Origin: Seleniivibrio woodruffii
GTDB taxonomy: Bacteria; Chrysiogenota; Deferribacteres; Deferribacterales; Geovibrionaceae
Length of the DNA: 64,000 nt
NCBI RefSeq assembly: GCF_004339245.1
Contig: NZ_SMGG01000007.1
Location: 119,625 to 183,624, forward strand
Reading direction: 5' to 3'
Position numbers and translations under genes: made by a program
The notes under the pieces: generated by a model
What the model was told of the DNA's origin: nothing
Database searches by the model: none
The model's input: only the letters and a program-made list of their open reading frames with translations
Shown: piece by piece, positions 33,773 through 42,411 of the stretch
How the letters are laid out: the number at the start of each line of letters is the position of its first letter
Numbering within the stretch: position 1 is the first letter of the stretch

Positions 33773-36475
33773 CTAATGATATACTTTCACGGGTACTGAA
33801 CCGATAATCCCTCCACCAATGGAGTCAATATTATTCAGTTTGCCGTTTGTGAGTTTGTTAAAGTGAACATAAGAAGCAGGTTTTTTGCCAAGTGACTTAA
33901 CCATTCTTCCTAAGCTTCCACCAATAGCAACAGTTTCAGGATGAAAGAGTTCTGACGTTTTGAGCTTGCCCTGTACTTTTCCATTCGCTGATTCAACAGT
34001 TATTATGTCGCCATCTTTAAAGCCTTTTGCTTTGGCAGTGAGAGGATTCATACAAATTGTGTTGTAGAATGGAAAAAATGTCTCACCTACCTCATTAAGC
34101 CATGGGAGTTGATCAACAGCCCCAATTTTGAAAGGAGCATACGTAATCTTGTAGTTGTATGCGATAAGATCATACTCCTGACCTTTTTTAACGGAATTGA
34201 CATTGTTAGGTCTCCATGTAGGCATGGGTTCATAGATTCTCAAATGCTTTTCCATATCCCACTCAGGAAGCTGGACGTGATTATCAACAAAAAGCTTCTC
34301 AAGTTTTTCTCTGCTTCTGATCAATCTTTCAAAATAGATTGGGTGTCTTGTTTCACCTTTTTTAAACATCGCAGAGTTATAACATCTGCTTTTCGGTTCA
34401 TAATAGTAATAGATACCTTGCTTTTTAAGCATATCGATACCTTTATCCATGCCGAATTTAGCTTTGAGACCTCTATCCCAGATATCTTTGATTGAATACT
34501 TTTTAGACGGATCAAGTTTCAGTTCATCTGGAAGTTTTGAAAATGTTACCTCGCCAAGCATTACACCATCATGGTTAATAATATTGTAAAGTATCGGGAG
34601 AGTTCCAATCTGTTCAGCGATATCCATCATGACTTCTTGAGCCTGTCTTGTGTTATATACAGGAGGAAGCTCGTCTCTATACATGCTCATACAGAGACCG
34701 AGAGTGTCATGAGTAAATCCGGTAAAGTCAGATTCATATACGTTAACAGATTTTTTCTCTAAGATTGAATTAGAGGGAAAAACTATATCTGAAAGCATCG
34801 CTATTTCGTCATAGTGGTACCCAACGCAGGCGACAAAAGGAATGGATGAGATTGAATCCGCTATAACTTGAGGCTCTGTCCCACTTGTCACGGGGTTTCC
34901 TCCAACTACGAAAAGAGCGTCTACTTCATAATCAAGCCCATAAAGCTTAGGATTTTTAGCTGCTTTAAACGCAAGATAAGGCGCTGTGTGCTTATGAATC
35001 AGGTATTCTGTAAGGTCAAGATGCTGAGGAGGATATGACGGTTCATGTCCTTTTGCCTCAAACTTGGGTTGAACTACGCCATCTTGGTCTGGGCTAAGGA
35101 AGGGGCCTCTTGAGCACGCAAGGACACCGCCCGGTACCTCCAAGTTACCTACAAGCATATTGACTACTTTAGACATCAAGTCTGCAGGAGTACCATCCTC
35201 CTGATTTATCGCTCCTCTTTCAAGGACAAGACTTGCAGGTCTTAAAGGCATTGTGACTCCATCAAGAGTGATTGTTGAGCCAATGCTAGCAGCATCAACA
35301 AATTCCTTGGCTATTCTTTTGATCGTTTTAGCTGGAACAGTCGTGATTTTTTCTGCCCACTCGGGTGTGTACTGCTTCAGGTGATCTTTAAGAAGAGAAA
35401 AACTTGCTTTAAACTTCTGGCCGTCAACATCCACAACTGCATTTAAGTCTGGTGTTTTAAGCGATTTATCATCAAAAGACTTGACCTTCTTATCTGAAGC
35501 ATCAAAAACCTGAGGCTTGCCATTTTTGCCTCTTAAATAGTTGCCATTGGCATCTATAAGGTAAGGTCCATTTGTTCGCCACTGTAGGAACTCAACATCG
35601 TATTTTCTTACATCAAATATGATTGAGTTTGACATAGCGAGCAGGAACGCAAGATCTGTTCCGGGCTTGATTGCTACCCATTCACCTCTTGAAGCTTCAG
35701 GAGTGTTCCTTGGGTTAATGTCTACAAGCTTGAGCTTCCCGCTCTGAACAGCTTCTGTAAGCCCTCTAGCATGACCATTTGCCGTTCCAAACGCCATACC
35801 CAAAGAACGTCCCATTGTAATATGATATTTACAATGAACAAGGTCTGACACTGCAACGGGAAAAACTCCCTGTACCAAGTCAGTAGCAAAATGCACTGTA
35901 CAGAGAGGGCCATTACTTGTAATCAGGTTCGGAGTACCAAAAGATGCCGCGAAGTGATATATAAACGTATTGAAATAGTTCATATCCCCAAAGCCGATGT
36001 TAAACATCAGTCTTCTGGGGTCTTTGTCATGGATAGCCTTAAGCTTACCTGAAGTAATACTGATTGCTTCTTCCCATGAAATCTCAATCCAGCCGGGATC
36101 TTCATTAAGACCTTTTTTAGGATTGGTTCTTTTCATAGGTGCTTTAACCCTGTAGGGGTTGTAGAGGTTCTGTATTACAGACTGTCCTCTGGGGCACATT
36201 GCACCTTTGTTAGTCGGAGCCTCTTTAACTCCTTTCATCTCAACAACTACACCATTTTCAGTTCTGTACATGTTGACACATTCTCCCCTCATGCACATCC
36301 TGCAATGGCTGAAATGCCATTCATCTTTTCCAGAGTTCCCAGACGATGGCGATTTGTCGTCTGCCCATGCTCTCCCAAATGGATTCTGGGCAACCATAAC
36401 CGCGGCTCCCGTCAGACCAGCGGCTTTCAAGACGCTGCGGCGAGATACCTTCCCATCAAGTAAGAAATTGCTCAT
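33773..36475 (-). CDS. Tat-exported molybdopterin oxidoreductase (catalytic subunit)
   Basis: A 900-aa DMSO-reductase-family enzyme. The Tat signal is SRRSVLKAAGLTGAAVMVAQ. The first Fe-S site is CRMCMRGEC followed 27 residues later by CPRG. SNGPLCTVHFA places a Cys as probable Mo ligand, as in polysulfide, thiosulfate and arsenate reductases rather than the Ser of DmsA. The C-terminal molydopterin-binding domain includes NPLTAKAKGFKDGDIITVES. The substrate cannot be named from sequence alone. It heads an operon with Fe-S subunit, chaperone and outer-membrane protein, and has a sigma-54 promoter. Confidence 0.9.
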   Translation of the reverse strand: MSNFLLDGKVSRRSVLKAAGLTGAAVMVAQNPFGRAWADDKSPSSGNSGKDEWHFSHCRMCMRGECVNMYRTENGVVVEMKGVKEAPTNKGAMCPRGQSVIQNLYNPYRVKAPMKRTNPKKGLNEDPGWIEISWEEAISITSGKLKAIHDKDPRRLMFNIGFGDMNYFNTFIYHFAASFGTPNLITSNGPLCTVHFATDLVQGVFPVAVSDLVHCKYHITMGRSLGMAFGTANGHARGLTEAVQSGKLKLVDINPRNTPEASRGEWVAIKPGTDLAFLLAMSNSIIFDVRKYDVEFLQWRTNGPYLIDANGNYLRGKNGKPQVFDASDKKVKSFDDKSLKTPDLNAVVDVDGQKFKASFSLLKDHLKQYTPEWAEKITTVPAKTIKRIAKEFVDAASIGSTITLDGVTMPLRPASLVLERGAINQEDGTPADLMSKVVNMLVGNLEVPGGVLACSRGPFLSPDQDGVVQPKFEAKGHEPSYPPQHLDLTEYLIHKHTAPYLAFKAAKNPKLYGLDYEVDALFVVGGNPVTSGTEPQVIADSISSIPFVACVGYHYDEIAMLSDIVFPSNSILEKKSVNVYESDFTGFTHDTLGLCMSMYRDELPPVYNTRQAQEVMMDIAEQIGTLPILYNIINHDGVMLGEVTFSKLPDELKLDPSKKYSIKDIWDRGLKAKFGMDKGIDMLKKQGIYYYYEPKSRCYNSAMFKKGETRHPIYFERLIRSREKLEKLFVDNHVQLPEWDMEKHLRIYEPMPTWRPNNVNSVKKGQEYDLIAYNYKITYAPFKIGAVDQLPWLNEVGETFFPFYNTICMNPLTAKAKGFKDGDIITVESANGKVQGKLKTSELFHPETVAIGGSLGRMVKSLGKKPASYVHFNKLTNGKLNNIDSIGGGIIGSVPVKVYH

Positions 36476-36518
36476 TTTTACTTCTCCTTAGCAGTATAAA
36501 TACCCTAACCGTTATTGT

Positions 36519-36533
36519 GCAATAATGATGCCG
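36519..36533 (-). promoter_or_regulatory. Sigma-54 (-24/-12) promoter of the reductase operon
   Basis: On the minus strand CGGCATCATTATTGC fits TGGCAC-N5-TTGC, with GG and GC separated by exactly 10 bases. The predicted start, about 36508, gives a 30-odd-base leader before the reductase gene. A sigma-54 activator gene is divergent from it. Confidence 0.8.
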
Positions 36534-36925
36534 ATTTTTATATATCTGATAATAAAGCAATTTAATTTAACAACCGACATCCATTTACTTGATTTAGTAA
36601 TTTTACGTGTTATTTTTTGTAAAAACACTATATATCATAAATGCTAAAATCAGAATGTTTACCGGAAGAGTTGGGCATTGCATCATCTAGACAGCAAATG
36701 CCCATACACAAGAAATGAATAACGAAATATCTCATACAATCAGTCAGAATCTAAATGGTTCCCTCCGGACCATAACTAATTATCCTGAGCTTAAATACAA
36801 GCAATTTGCATTCCAAAAAGATTATAATCATTTAACATTACTAGTCATAAACTTTATACGATATAGCGTAACATTTATTGACATCTACTTTATATAGTTT
36901 ATATTTTCAAAAAGAGGGAGGGCAT
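36534..36925. other. AT-rich divergent regulatory region
   Basis: It separates the reductase operon from its probable activator. TTGACA at 36878-36883 with TATTTT 18 bases later is a possible sigma-70 promoter for the activator. Upstream activator sites for the sigma-54 promoter should lie in this stretch, but no clear repeated motif was picked out by eye. Confidence 0.4.
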
Positions 36926-38443
36926 ATGATCATAAACCACCTACAATTTTTCCACGACGCTGTAAAAGAACTTACAGGCTCGCTGATTATTGAAGACGCA
37001 CTCATGAAATGTCTTAAGTATTTTCAAGGGATAATACCTTGCGACACACTCAGCATCACTTTGTGGGAGCCTGGTTTAAGCTCTCTAAGACAAGTTGCTA
37101 TTGCAACAGATAAAGACAAACTCCGCATTGACAATATGATTCATGTTAACGATATACAAAAAAGTTTCATAACATGGCCTTATGAATCAAACGTTATCTT
37201 CTTTAATGACTTTCACAAAAACCCTGTCTGCTCCACCGTACATGCCGAACTTGATAAGCTGTTCAATATAGGCGACTCCTCACATATGATAATGAGAGTA
37301 GATATTGAAGATCAGAGAATATGCGATGTAAACCTCACCGCTAAAGGCTTTGACAGATACACACAAGACCACGCAAAGCTACTCTCACTATTATCATGTC
37401 CTTTTGGTATAGTAGTGTCCAATGCTCAGAGATACTGGACTCTTATGGAAGAATATGGAAAGCTGAACGAAAATAAAATGAAGCTAGAGAAAGAGCTGAT
37501 TGTCAAATGCGGTTGCGAAATAATAGGTCATTCGCTCCCTCTTAGAAATGCCATAACCAAGGCGACACAGGTAGCATCAACAACTAGCCCTGTACTGCTT
37601 CTCGGAGAAACAGGAACGGGCAAAGATATGTTTGCCTCATTTATACAAAAGCAGTCATCAAGATCAGTTAACCCATTTGTAACTGTCAACTGCGGCGCCA
37701 TACCTGAATCATTAATCGATAGCGATCTATTCGGACATGAAAAAGGTGCTTTCACGGGCGCTCTTCAACAACACAAAGGTCGTTTTGAAAGAGCACATAC
37801 AGGGACAATCTTTCTTGATGAAGTTGGAGAATTGACGCCATCAGCTCAGGTTAAACTTTTAAGAGTTCTTCAAAGCGGAGACTTTGAAAGAGTTGGTGGG
37901 CACACCTTGATTAATGTTGACGTCAGAGTGATCGCAGCAACAAATAGAAATCTAGCGTTAATGGTTAAAGAAGGTACTTTCCGAGAAGATCTGTTTTACA
38001 GATTAAACGTTTTCCCAATTATACTGCCTTCACTCAAAGAGAGACACGAAGACATCGCACTTTTAACAGACTATTTTATAAAAAAGATATCGAAAAAATT
38101 TAATATCGCCCCACCAAAGCTGGAAATAGGCGAACTGAATAAATTAAAAGCATATACTTGGCCAGGCAATATAAGAGAACTTGCAAATATTGTTGAACAG
38201 TCATTAATTTGCCACACAAAAGGCGATTTAATTATTACAGGTCTCCCCACTAGTACTGAACCGTTAGCAACTGATTATTACCCAACAACAGTGTGTACTC
38301 TTGACGAAGCCAATATCAACTGCATAAAAGCAGCTCTGGACAAAACAAACGGGCGTATTTCTGGCCCCAATGGTGCTGCTAAATTGCTTGGTGTAAAATC
38401 TACAACATTAAGAAGCAAAATGCAAAAGCTCTGCATTTCATAA
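36926..38443 (+). CDS. Sigma-54-dependent activator with GAF-like sensor
   Basis: A 505-aa NorR/FhlA-type regulator: a GAF-like N-terminal sensor (about residues 1-170), an AAA+ domain with Walker A LLGETGTGKDMFAS, the sigma-54 contact motif EKGAFTGALQQ, Walker B TIFLDEVGEL, and a C-terminal Fis-type HTH (GAAKLLGVKSTTLRSKMQ). The start at 36926 has a GAGGGAGGG ribosome site. It lies between two genes or operons that each have a -24/-12 promoter and is their likely activator. The signal could be the substrate or a redox condition. Confidence 0.92.
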   Translation: MIINHLQFFHDAVKELTGSLIIEDALMKCLKYFQGIIPCDTLSITLWEPGLSSLRQVAIATDKDKLRIDNMIHVNDIQKSFITWPYESNVIFFNDFHKNPVCSTVHAELDKLFNIGDSSHMIMRVDIEDQRICDVNLTAKGFDRYTQDHAKLLSLLSCPFGIVVSNAQRYWTLMEEYGKLNENKMKLEKELIVKCGCEIIGHSLPLRNAITKATQVASTTSPVLLLGETGTGKDMFASFIQKQSSRSVNPFVTVNCGAIPESLIDSDLFGHEKGAFTGALQQHKGRFERAHTGTIFLDEVGELTPSAQVKLLRVLQSGDFERVGGHTLINVDVRVIAATNRNLALMVKEGTFREDLFYRLNVFPIILPSLKERHEDIALLTDYFIKKISKKFNIAPPKLEIGELNKLKAYTWPGNIRELANIVEQSLICHTKGDLIITGLPTSTEPLATDYYPTTVCTLDEANINCIKAALDKTNGRISGPNGAAKLLGVKSTTLRSKMQKLCIS

Positions 38444-38447
38444 TCAG

Positions 38448-38472
38448 CATGCCTCGGTAACACCGAGGCATG
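38448..38472. terminator. Bidirectional terminator between convergent genes
   Basis: CATGCCTCGGT-AAC-ACCGAGGCATG is a perfect 11-bp stem between the activator stop and the azoreductase stop. T-runs are weak on both sides. Confidence 0.65.
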
Positions 38473-38486
38473 TGTATAACCTTTAA

Positions 38487-39119
38487 TCAAAAAAGCTTAG
38501 CAAGCACTTCGGCTCTATCTAATGCTTTATTTTTAAGCTCTTCAAGTTTATCTGACTGAGCATCAACACCCTCAAGAATCAACGCCTCAAAGTCTTCAAC
38601 ACCCATAAACTGCATCAGAGAATAAAGATAGGGCACTGAATGATCCTCTTCCTTTCCGTAGTGAAAACCGCCGCTAGAATGTATACTGAGACACTTCTTG
38701 CCTTTACCTTTTAAGAGACCGACAGCACCTTCTTTAGTATAGGCAAATGTCTTCCCCACAACACAAATAGTATCCAAGTAGATCTTCATTTCAGCAGGGA
38801 AGCTTAAGTTCCACATTGGAGTAACAAACACATATTTATCAGCAGATGCAAAGTTTTCAGCAGATGCCCATATGTTTATCATTTTGGTTCTTTCAATGTC
38901 AGTCAAGTCATCGACACTCATGCCGTTTTTAAGTTTGTACATAGCCCCGAGAACATCCTTATCATATCTCTGAATATGCTCATCATAAACATCTATAGTT
39001 TCAATAATATCATTAGGATTATTTTCCACATAGAGTTTCCTAAATCGTTCACCGACACTTAAACTGCGGGACTGTTCCTTTGATTTCAAATTACACGTAA
39101 TATAAAGTAAGCGAGCCAT
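38487..39119 (-). CDS. azoR: FMN-dependent NADH-azoreductase/quinone reductase
   Basis: A 210-aa flavodoxin-fold enzyme of the AcpD/AzoR family: [20 protein letters not shown] (FMN phosphate loop), [19 protein letters not shown] (the PMWNFxxP flavin motif) and the [13 protein letters not shown] loop. These enzymes reduce azo compounds and quinones using NADH, often as a stress response. It has its own sigma-54 promoter, like the reductase operon across the activator gene. Confidence 0.9.
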   Translation of the reverse strand: MARLLYITCNLKSKEQSRSLSVGERFRKLYVENNPNDIIETIDVYDEHIQRYDKDVLGAMYKLKNGMSVDDLTDIERTKMINIWASAENFASADKYVFVTPMWNLSFPAEMKIYLDTICVVGKTFAYTKEGAVGLLKGKGKKCLSIHSSGGFHYGKEEDHSVPYLYSLMQFMGVEDFEALILEGVDAQSDKLEELKNKALDRAEVLAKLF

Positions 39120-39146
39120 TTTTTCCTCCTATAATAAATTCTAAAT

Positions 39147-39160
39147 GCAATACCCATGCC
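39147..39160 (-). promoter_or_regulatory. Sigma-54 (-24/-12) promoter of azoR
   Basis: GGCATGGGTATTGC on the minus strand has GG and GC separated by 10 bases and a TTGC core, the same GGCAT-N5-TTGC form as the reductase promoter. The predicted start is about 39135, 16 bp before the gene. The rest of 39161-39312 shows nothing recognisable. Confidence 0.75.
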
Positions 39161-39312
39161 TGAAATGATACATCTTAGTTATCAGATGTTTACAATTCAA
39201 CGCCTACAATTGTTACTAAATAACGCAAAAAGCACACGACATTTAGTACCAATAAGCAAAATTACGTCATATCGCATTATTTGTCTGATTTTTCATCTCA
39301 CCACTACATATA

Positions 39313-39342
39313 ACAAAAAAGCCGGCTCCATACGGAGCCGGC
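39313..39342 (-). terminator. Orphan terminator on the minus strand
   Basis: GCCGGCTCC-GTAT-GGAGCCGGC followed by TTTTTT. No minus-strand gene now lies directly upstream of it, so it is probably left over from a deleted gene. Confidence 0.8.
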
Positions 39343-39343
39343 A

Positions 39344-39670
39344 GATGCTAAAGCAAAATCCAGTCTATTCCAATATGAAAAAACAGTCTTAAATGCTTAT
39401 GAAGAAGTAGAAAACTCATTAACAACTCACGCGGAAGAGTTAAAAAGACAAGAACAGCTCAAACAGATGCTTGCTTCTAACAACAAAGAATATGATTTAT
39501 CAGTTAGACTGTTTGAAAAAGGTTTATCAAATTATATTTCTGTTCTCAATTCAAAATATAAGATGATACAAACCAAAAAAATGATTGCCGATAATGACAC
39601 GAACCTGACCAAGTCTATCATAAGCCTATATAAAGTTTTTGGCGGGGGAACAATATCTCCTGAATCGTAG
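39344..39670 (+). pseudogene. TolC/NodT-type outer-membrane efflux protein, C-terminal remnant
   Basis: An open frame of 108 codons without a proper start begins immediately after the orphan terminator. It reads SSLFQYEKTVLNAYEEVENS and LFEKGLSNYISVLNSKYKM, the final helical repeat of TolC-family efflux proteins, and stops normally. The N-terminal three quarters are missing. A terminator (39688-39714) follows. It marks a deletion near the element edge. Confidence 0.75.
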
Positions 39671-39687
39671 GCGACCTCCACATTGAA

Positions 39688-39714
39688 AGAGTAGGTCTTT
39701 TAAGGCCTACTCTT
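39688..39714 (+). terminator. Terminator after the TolC remnant
   Basis: GAGTAGGTC-TTTTAA-GGCCTACTC forms a 9-bp stem (one wobble) 18 bp past the stop codon. The following 39715-39974 is AT-rich, without a recognisable gene or motif. Confidence 0.6.
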
Positions 39715-39974
39715 ATGAGCTGTAAATAATATTATGCAGGCGCAGTTAATTTATTAACAATAAAATCACCTTTAGGTAATAGATATAAACCAAATGTGGG
39801 AGTAATAACTCTTTTATTTTTATGCTTAGTAGTTTATCAAAAGTAAAATTCTGACACACATCCGACCGTGATAAAAACTGAATGATTTCGCATTATTCTA
39901 ACGGCTGTTTCAAATCTGCTTCAAGTAATGTCACACCTATTGATAGATATAGATATTTATCGCATAACATAATA

Positions 39975-40016
39975 TTCCTAATCCAGAGGCCGCATGTTCG
40001 AGTCATGCCGGGGGCG
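39975..40016 (+). tRNA. 3' half of tRNA-Arg(CCT): attachment-site scar
   Basis: The sequence TTCCTAATCCAGAGGCC supplies the end of a CCT anticodon loop and the 3' strand of its stem. GCATG-TTCGAGT-CATGC is a perfect T-arm, then CGGGGGC is the acceptor 3' strand. The 5' half is absent: bases before 39975 cannot form the anticodon or D arm. A strong terminator follows at 40042, as behind a normal tRNA gene. This is the duplicated segment left when an element integrates into a tRNA 3' end; the intact tRNA should flank the other end. Confidence 0.8.
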
Positions 40017-40041
40017 TTTGTTTTATCAACTATTTAAATGG

Positions 40042-40069
40042 AAAAGCCCGGCTAAACCGGGCTTTTTTT
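40042..40069 (+). terminator. Terminator of the former tRNA gene
   Basis: AAAAGCCCGG-CTAAA-CCGGGCTTTTTTT. The A-run and T-run allow it to act for the convergent ABC-2 permease gene as well. Confidence 0.88.
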
Positions 40070-40814
40070 ATTCAGAATACCTGTCAAGAAGGATCACTCC
40101 TGCAGTGAAGCAGGTGACGGTCAGAAGCGACAGAATGGCAAATGAAGGCAAAGTCTCAGCAGTCAGCCTTCCGGCTCTGATAAGCTCATTTGCGTGGCTC
40201 AGAGGCAGCAAATAGATGACCTTCTGCAGCCACGATGGCAGGAAATCCACCGGATAGAAAGTTCCGGAGAAGAACGCCATAGGCATCATCAGAAAGTTGG
40301 TGAGTACGGCGTGATCCTCCATATCCTTTATCAGAGTGCCGACTATCACCCCTGCGGATGAAAAGAACGCAGTGTTCAGAATCAGGGCAAAAAGCGCAAG
40401 CCAGCTGAAAGGGAAAACATGGAACACCGCAAGCCCCGCAACAGTTATCATTGTGCAGGCGAAAAGCCCTCTGACTATGCCGGAGATTACCAGCCCCCTC
40501 ATGACGGCAGCCGCCGACACAGGAGACGTAAGCACGGCCTGAAAAGCTCCCGAGTGGAGCCTGCCCATACCCACTGACACAGAGACCATGTTAAACGAGT
40601 TCATCATGGAGCTCATGCAGACTATCCCCTGGATGAGGAACGCCCCGTAGTCGGGGATCTGCACCCGTGAACCGAAGCCAAGTCCGAACGCCAGAAGATA
40701 GAGCACCGGCGTGGAAATGCTGTAAAAAACGTATCCAAGCCGCATAAGTTTATATTTGAAAAGGAGCATCTCACGGTAGAGAACCGCATAGGTGCCCATC
40801 AGACTTTCAATCAT
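40068..40814 (-). CDS. ABC-2 type transporter permease
   Basis: A 248-aa membrane protein with six hydrophobic segments, including VFYSISTPVLYLLAFGLGFG and LLTVTCFTAGVILL, and the conserved NSFNMVSVSVGMGRLHSG-LTSPVS region of ABC-2 exporters. It pairs with the ATPase gene that overlaps it by 4 bp. The substrate is unknown; its position after the heme operon could mean shared transcription. It is the first chromosomal gene after the element boundary. Confidence 0.88.
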   Translation of the reverse strand: MIESLMGTYAVLYREMLLFKYKLMRLGYVFYSISTPVLYLLAFGLGFGSRVQIPDYGAFLIQGIVCMSSMMNSFNMVSVSVGMGRLHSGAFQAVLTSPVSAAAVMRGLVISGIVRGLFACTMITVAGLAVFHVFPFSWLALFALILNTAFFSSAGVIVGTLIKDMEDHAVLTNFLMMPMAFFSGTFYPVDFLPSWLQKVIYLLPLSHANELIRAGRLTAETLPSFAILSLLTVTCFTAGVILLDRYSE

Positions 40815-41632
40815 ACCGCACGTCCTATGTTGACCATAACGTCATCCAGCTTTGTTCTGCGCACCTTAAGCCCTGTGAGCCCTTCGGCGGTGATATATTC
40901 GTCCGCCTCCTGCCCGTCCTGAAAGAGCATGGTTCTGCTGTTGACATCCACCGCAAAACACCCTGCCGTATCGATGAGCTTTTCCGGGGTATCAAGCCTG
41001 ATTATCCTTCCCTTCTCCATTATGGCAACCCGCCCGCAGAGGTATTCCGCCTCGTCGGTGTAATGGGTCGTCAGCAGGATTGAGCGGCCGTCCGCCTGCA
41101 TCTGGAGGATGATATCCCACATCTCCCGTCTGACAGAAGGATCAAGCCCTACGGTGGGTTCGTCCATAAAGACCAGTTCCGCCCCGGAAAGCAGTGCTCT
41201 CGCCGCCATGACCCGCCTTTTCTGACCGCCGGAGAGAGTGCCGACTTTGGCATCCCGTTTTGCAGACAGCCCGAATCTTTCGATGGTTTTATCTATCTCT
41301 TGTACACTATTGCGTATGCCCCGCAGAAGTGCATAGACATACATCACTTCGAAAACAGTCATCTCATAGTCGAGGTTCATGTCCTGCGATACCACGGCAA
41401 TGCTCTTTCTGGTGGCTTTTCTGTCTTTCATTATCTCCTGTCCGTTCAACAGAATTTTTCCGCTGTCGGGTTTTGCAAGGGTTGAGAGCATTTTTATGGT
41501 TGTTGTTTTGCCCGCTCCGTTTTCGCCCAGCAGACCGAATATCTCCCCCTTGCCGATACAGAAGCTGACACCGTCAACGGCTGTCACTTTGCCGTATGTC
41601 TTGCGGATATTGTCCACCTCCAGAAGCATCAT
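40811..41632 (-). CDS. ABC transporter ATPase (exporter, DrrA/NodI-like)
   Basis: A 273-aa ATPase with Walker A LLGENGAGKTTTIKML, signature LSGGQKRRVMAARAL, Walker B LVFMDEPTVGLDP and the H-loop LLTTHYTDEAEYLCG. The C-terminal extension is typical of DrrA/CcmA-like exporters. It overlaps the permease and the heme-importer ATPase gene by 4 bp each, so all are coupled. Confidence 0.93.
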   Translation of the reverse strand: MMLLEVDNIRKTYGKVTAVDGVSFCIGKGEIFGLLGENGAGKTTTIKMLSTLAKPDSGKILLNGQEIMKDRKATRKSIAVVSQDMNLDYEMTVFEVMYVYALLRGIRNSVQEIDKTIERFGLSAKRDAKVGTLSGGQKRRVMAARALLSGAELVFMDEPTVGLDPSVRREMWDIILQMQADGRSILLTTHYTDEAEYLCGRVAIMEKGRIIRLDTPEKLIDTAGCFAVDVNSRTMLFQDGQEADEYITAEGLTGLKVRRTKLDDVMVNIGRAV

Positions 41633-42411
41633 GCAACCCCCATATACATGGCGGCGGTTCTTCCGTCCAGACTGACTATCCTGCTCTTAACTTTAAAAAT
41701 ATCGTATATATTCTGTTCAGTGAGGATATCCCTGCCCGCTCCGTCCAGCCTGACCTCGCCGTCTTTCATGGCGATGAGCCTGCCGGAGAATCTGGAGGCC
41801 AGATTGAGGTCGTGCATAACCATCACCACAGTCAGCCCGCATTCAGTGTTCAGTTTCTCCAGAAGTTCCAGAACCTCGAACTGGTGATGTATGTCCAGAT
41901 AGGTCGTGGGTTCGTCCAGAAGCAGAATTTTCGGGCTTTGCGCCAGTGCCATAGCTATCCATGCTCTCTGGCGTTCCCCTCCTGAAAGCTGACCGAGGCG
42001 TGCAAAACGCTTGTCCTTAAGCCCTGTGGCCTCGATTGCCCACTCAACCGTCTGTTTGTCCTCTTTTGTGAAGGCTGAAAGCACCTTTTTGTGTGGGTTG
42101 CGCCCGTATGCAACGAGGCAGTGCACCGGAATGTCCGCAGGTGCACTGGGAGACTGGGGCAGAATACCCACGCTCTTCGCAATACTGCTGTCGGTCAGAG
42201 CGGAAATGGATTTTCCGTCCAGATAGACGCATCCTGCGGAGGGTTTCATCAGTCTGCCCATACATTTAAGCAAAGTTGACTTCCCCGAACCGTTAGGGCC
42301 TATGATAGAGGCCGTCTGCCCCTTTTCGAAAGATAATGTTATATTTTTCAGCACTTCTTTTTTGCCGTAGCCCGCTGAAAGGTTTTCGCATGAAAAAAAA
42401 TTGAAGCTCAT
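41629..42411 (-). CDS. Heme/iron-type ABC importer ATPase
   Basis: A 260-aa ATPase of the FecE/HmuV type: Walker A IIGPNGSGKSTLLKCM, GILPQSPSAPADIPVHCLVAYGRNPH (the family's Q-loop region), signature LSGGERQRAWIAMALAQ, Walker B ILLLDEPTTYLD. It adjoins the FecCD-type permease gene (stop and start directly abutting) and overlaps the exporter ATPase gene by 4 bp. By operon context it energises heme import. Confidence 0.92.
   Translation of the reverse strand: MSFNFFSCENLSAGYGKKEVLKNITLSFEKGQTASIIGPNGSGKSTLLKCMGRLMKPSAGCVYLDGKSISALTDSSIAKSVGILPQSPSAPADIPVHCLVAYGRNPHKKVLSAFTKEDKQTVEWAIEATGLKDKRFARLGQLSGGERQRAWIAMALAQSPKILLLDEPTTYLDIHHQFEVLELLEKLNTECGLTVVMVMHDLNLASRFSGRLIAMKDGEVRLDGAGRDILTEQNIYDIFKVKSRIVSLDGRTAAMYMGVA

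Larger units (their letters stand above)
1..40016. mobile_element. Integrative conjugative element, right-hand part (left end outside window)
   Basis: The stretch combines an F-type mating-pair cluster, a tyrosine integrase with an excisionase-like gene, partition and toxin-antitoxin pairs, a replication protein with internal iteron-like repeats, and respiratory cargo. It ends at 39975-40016 in a 3' tRNA-Arg fragment, the usual scar of tRNA-targeted integration. To the right, the sequence becomes visibly more GC-rich and the genes look like core chromosome. Relaxase and coupling-protein genes are not in view and should lie to the left. The integrase sits about 11 kb inside this boundary, so 29-40 kb could instead be a second, nested acquisition. 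Confidence 0.75.

Noticed and set aside
36715..36897. 60-codon frame before the sigma-54 activator
   Set aside because: No ribosome site or recognisable family; it lies in the AT-rich regulatory region and overlaps the likely activator promoter.
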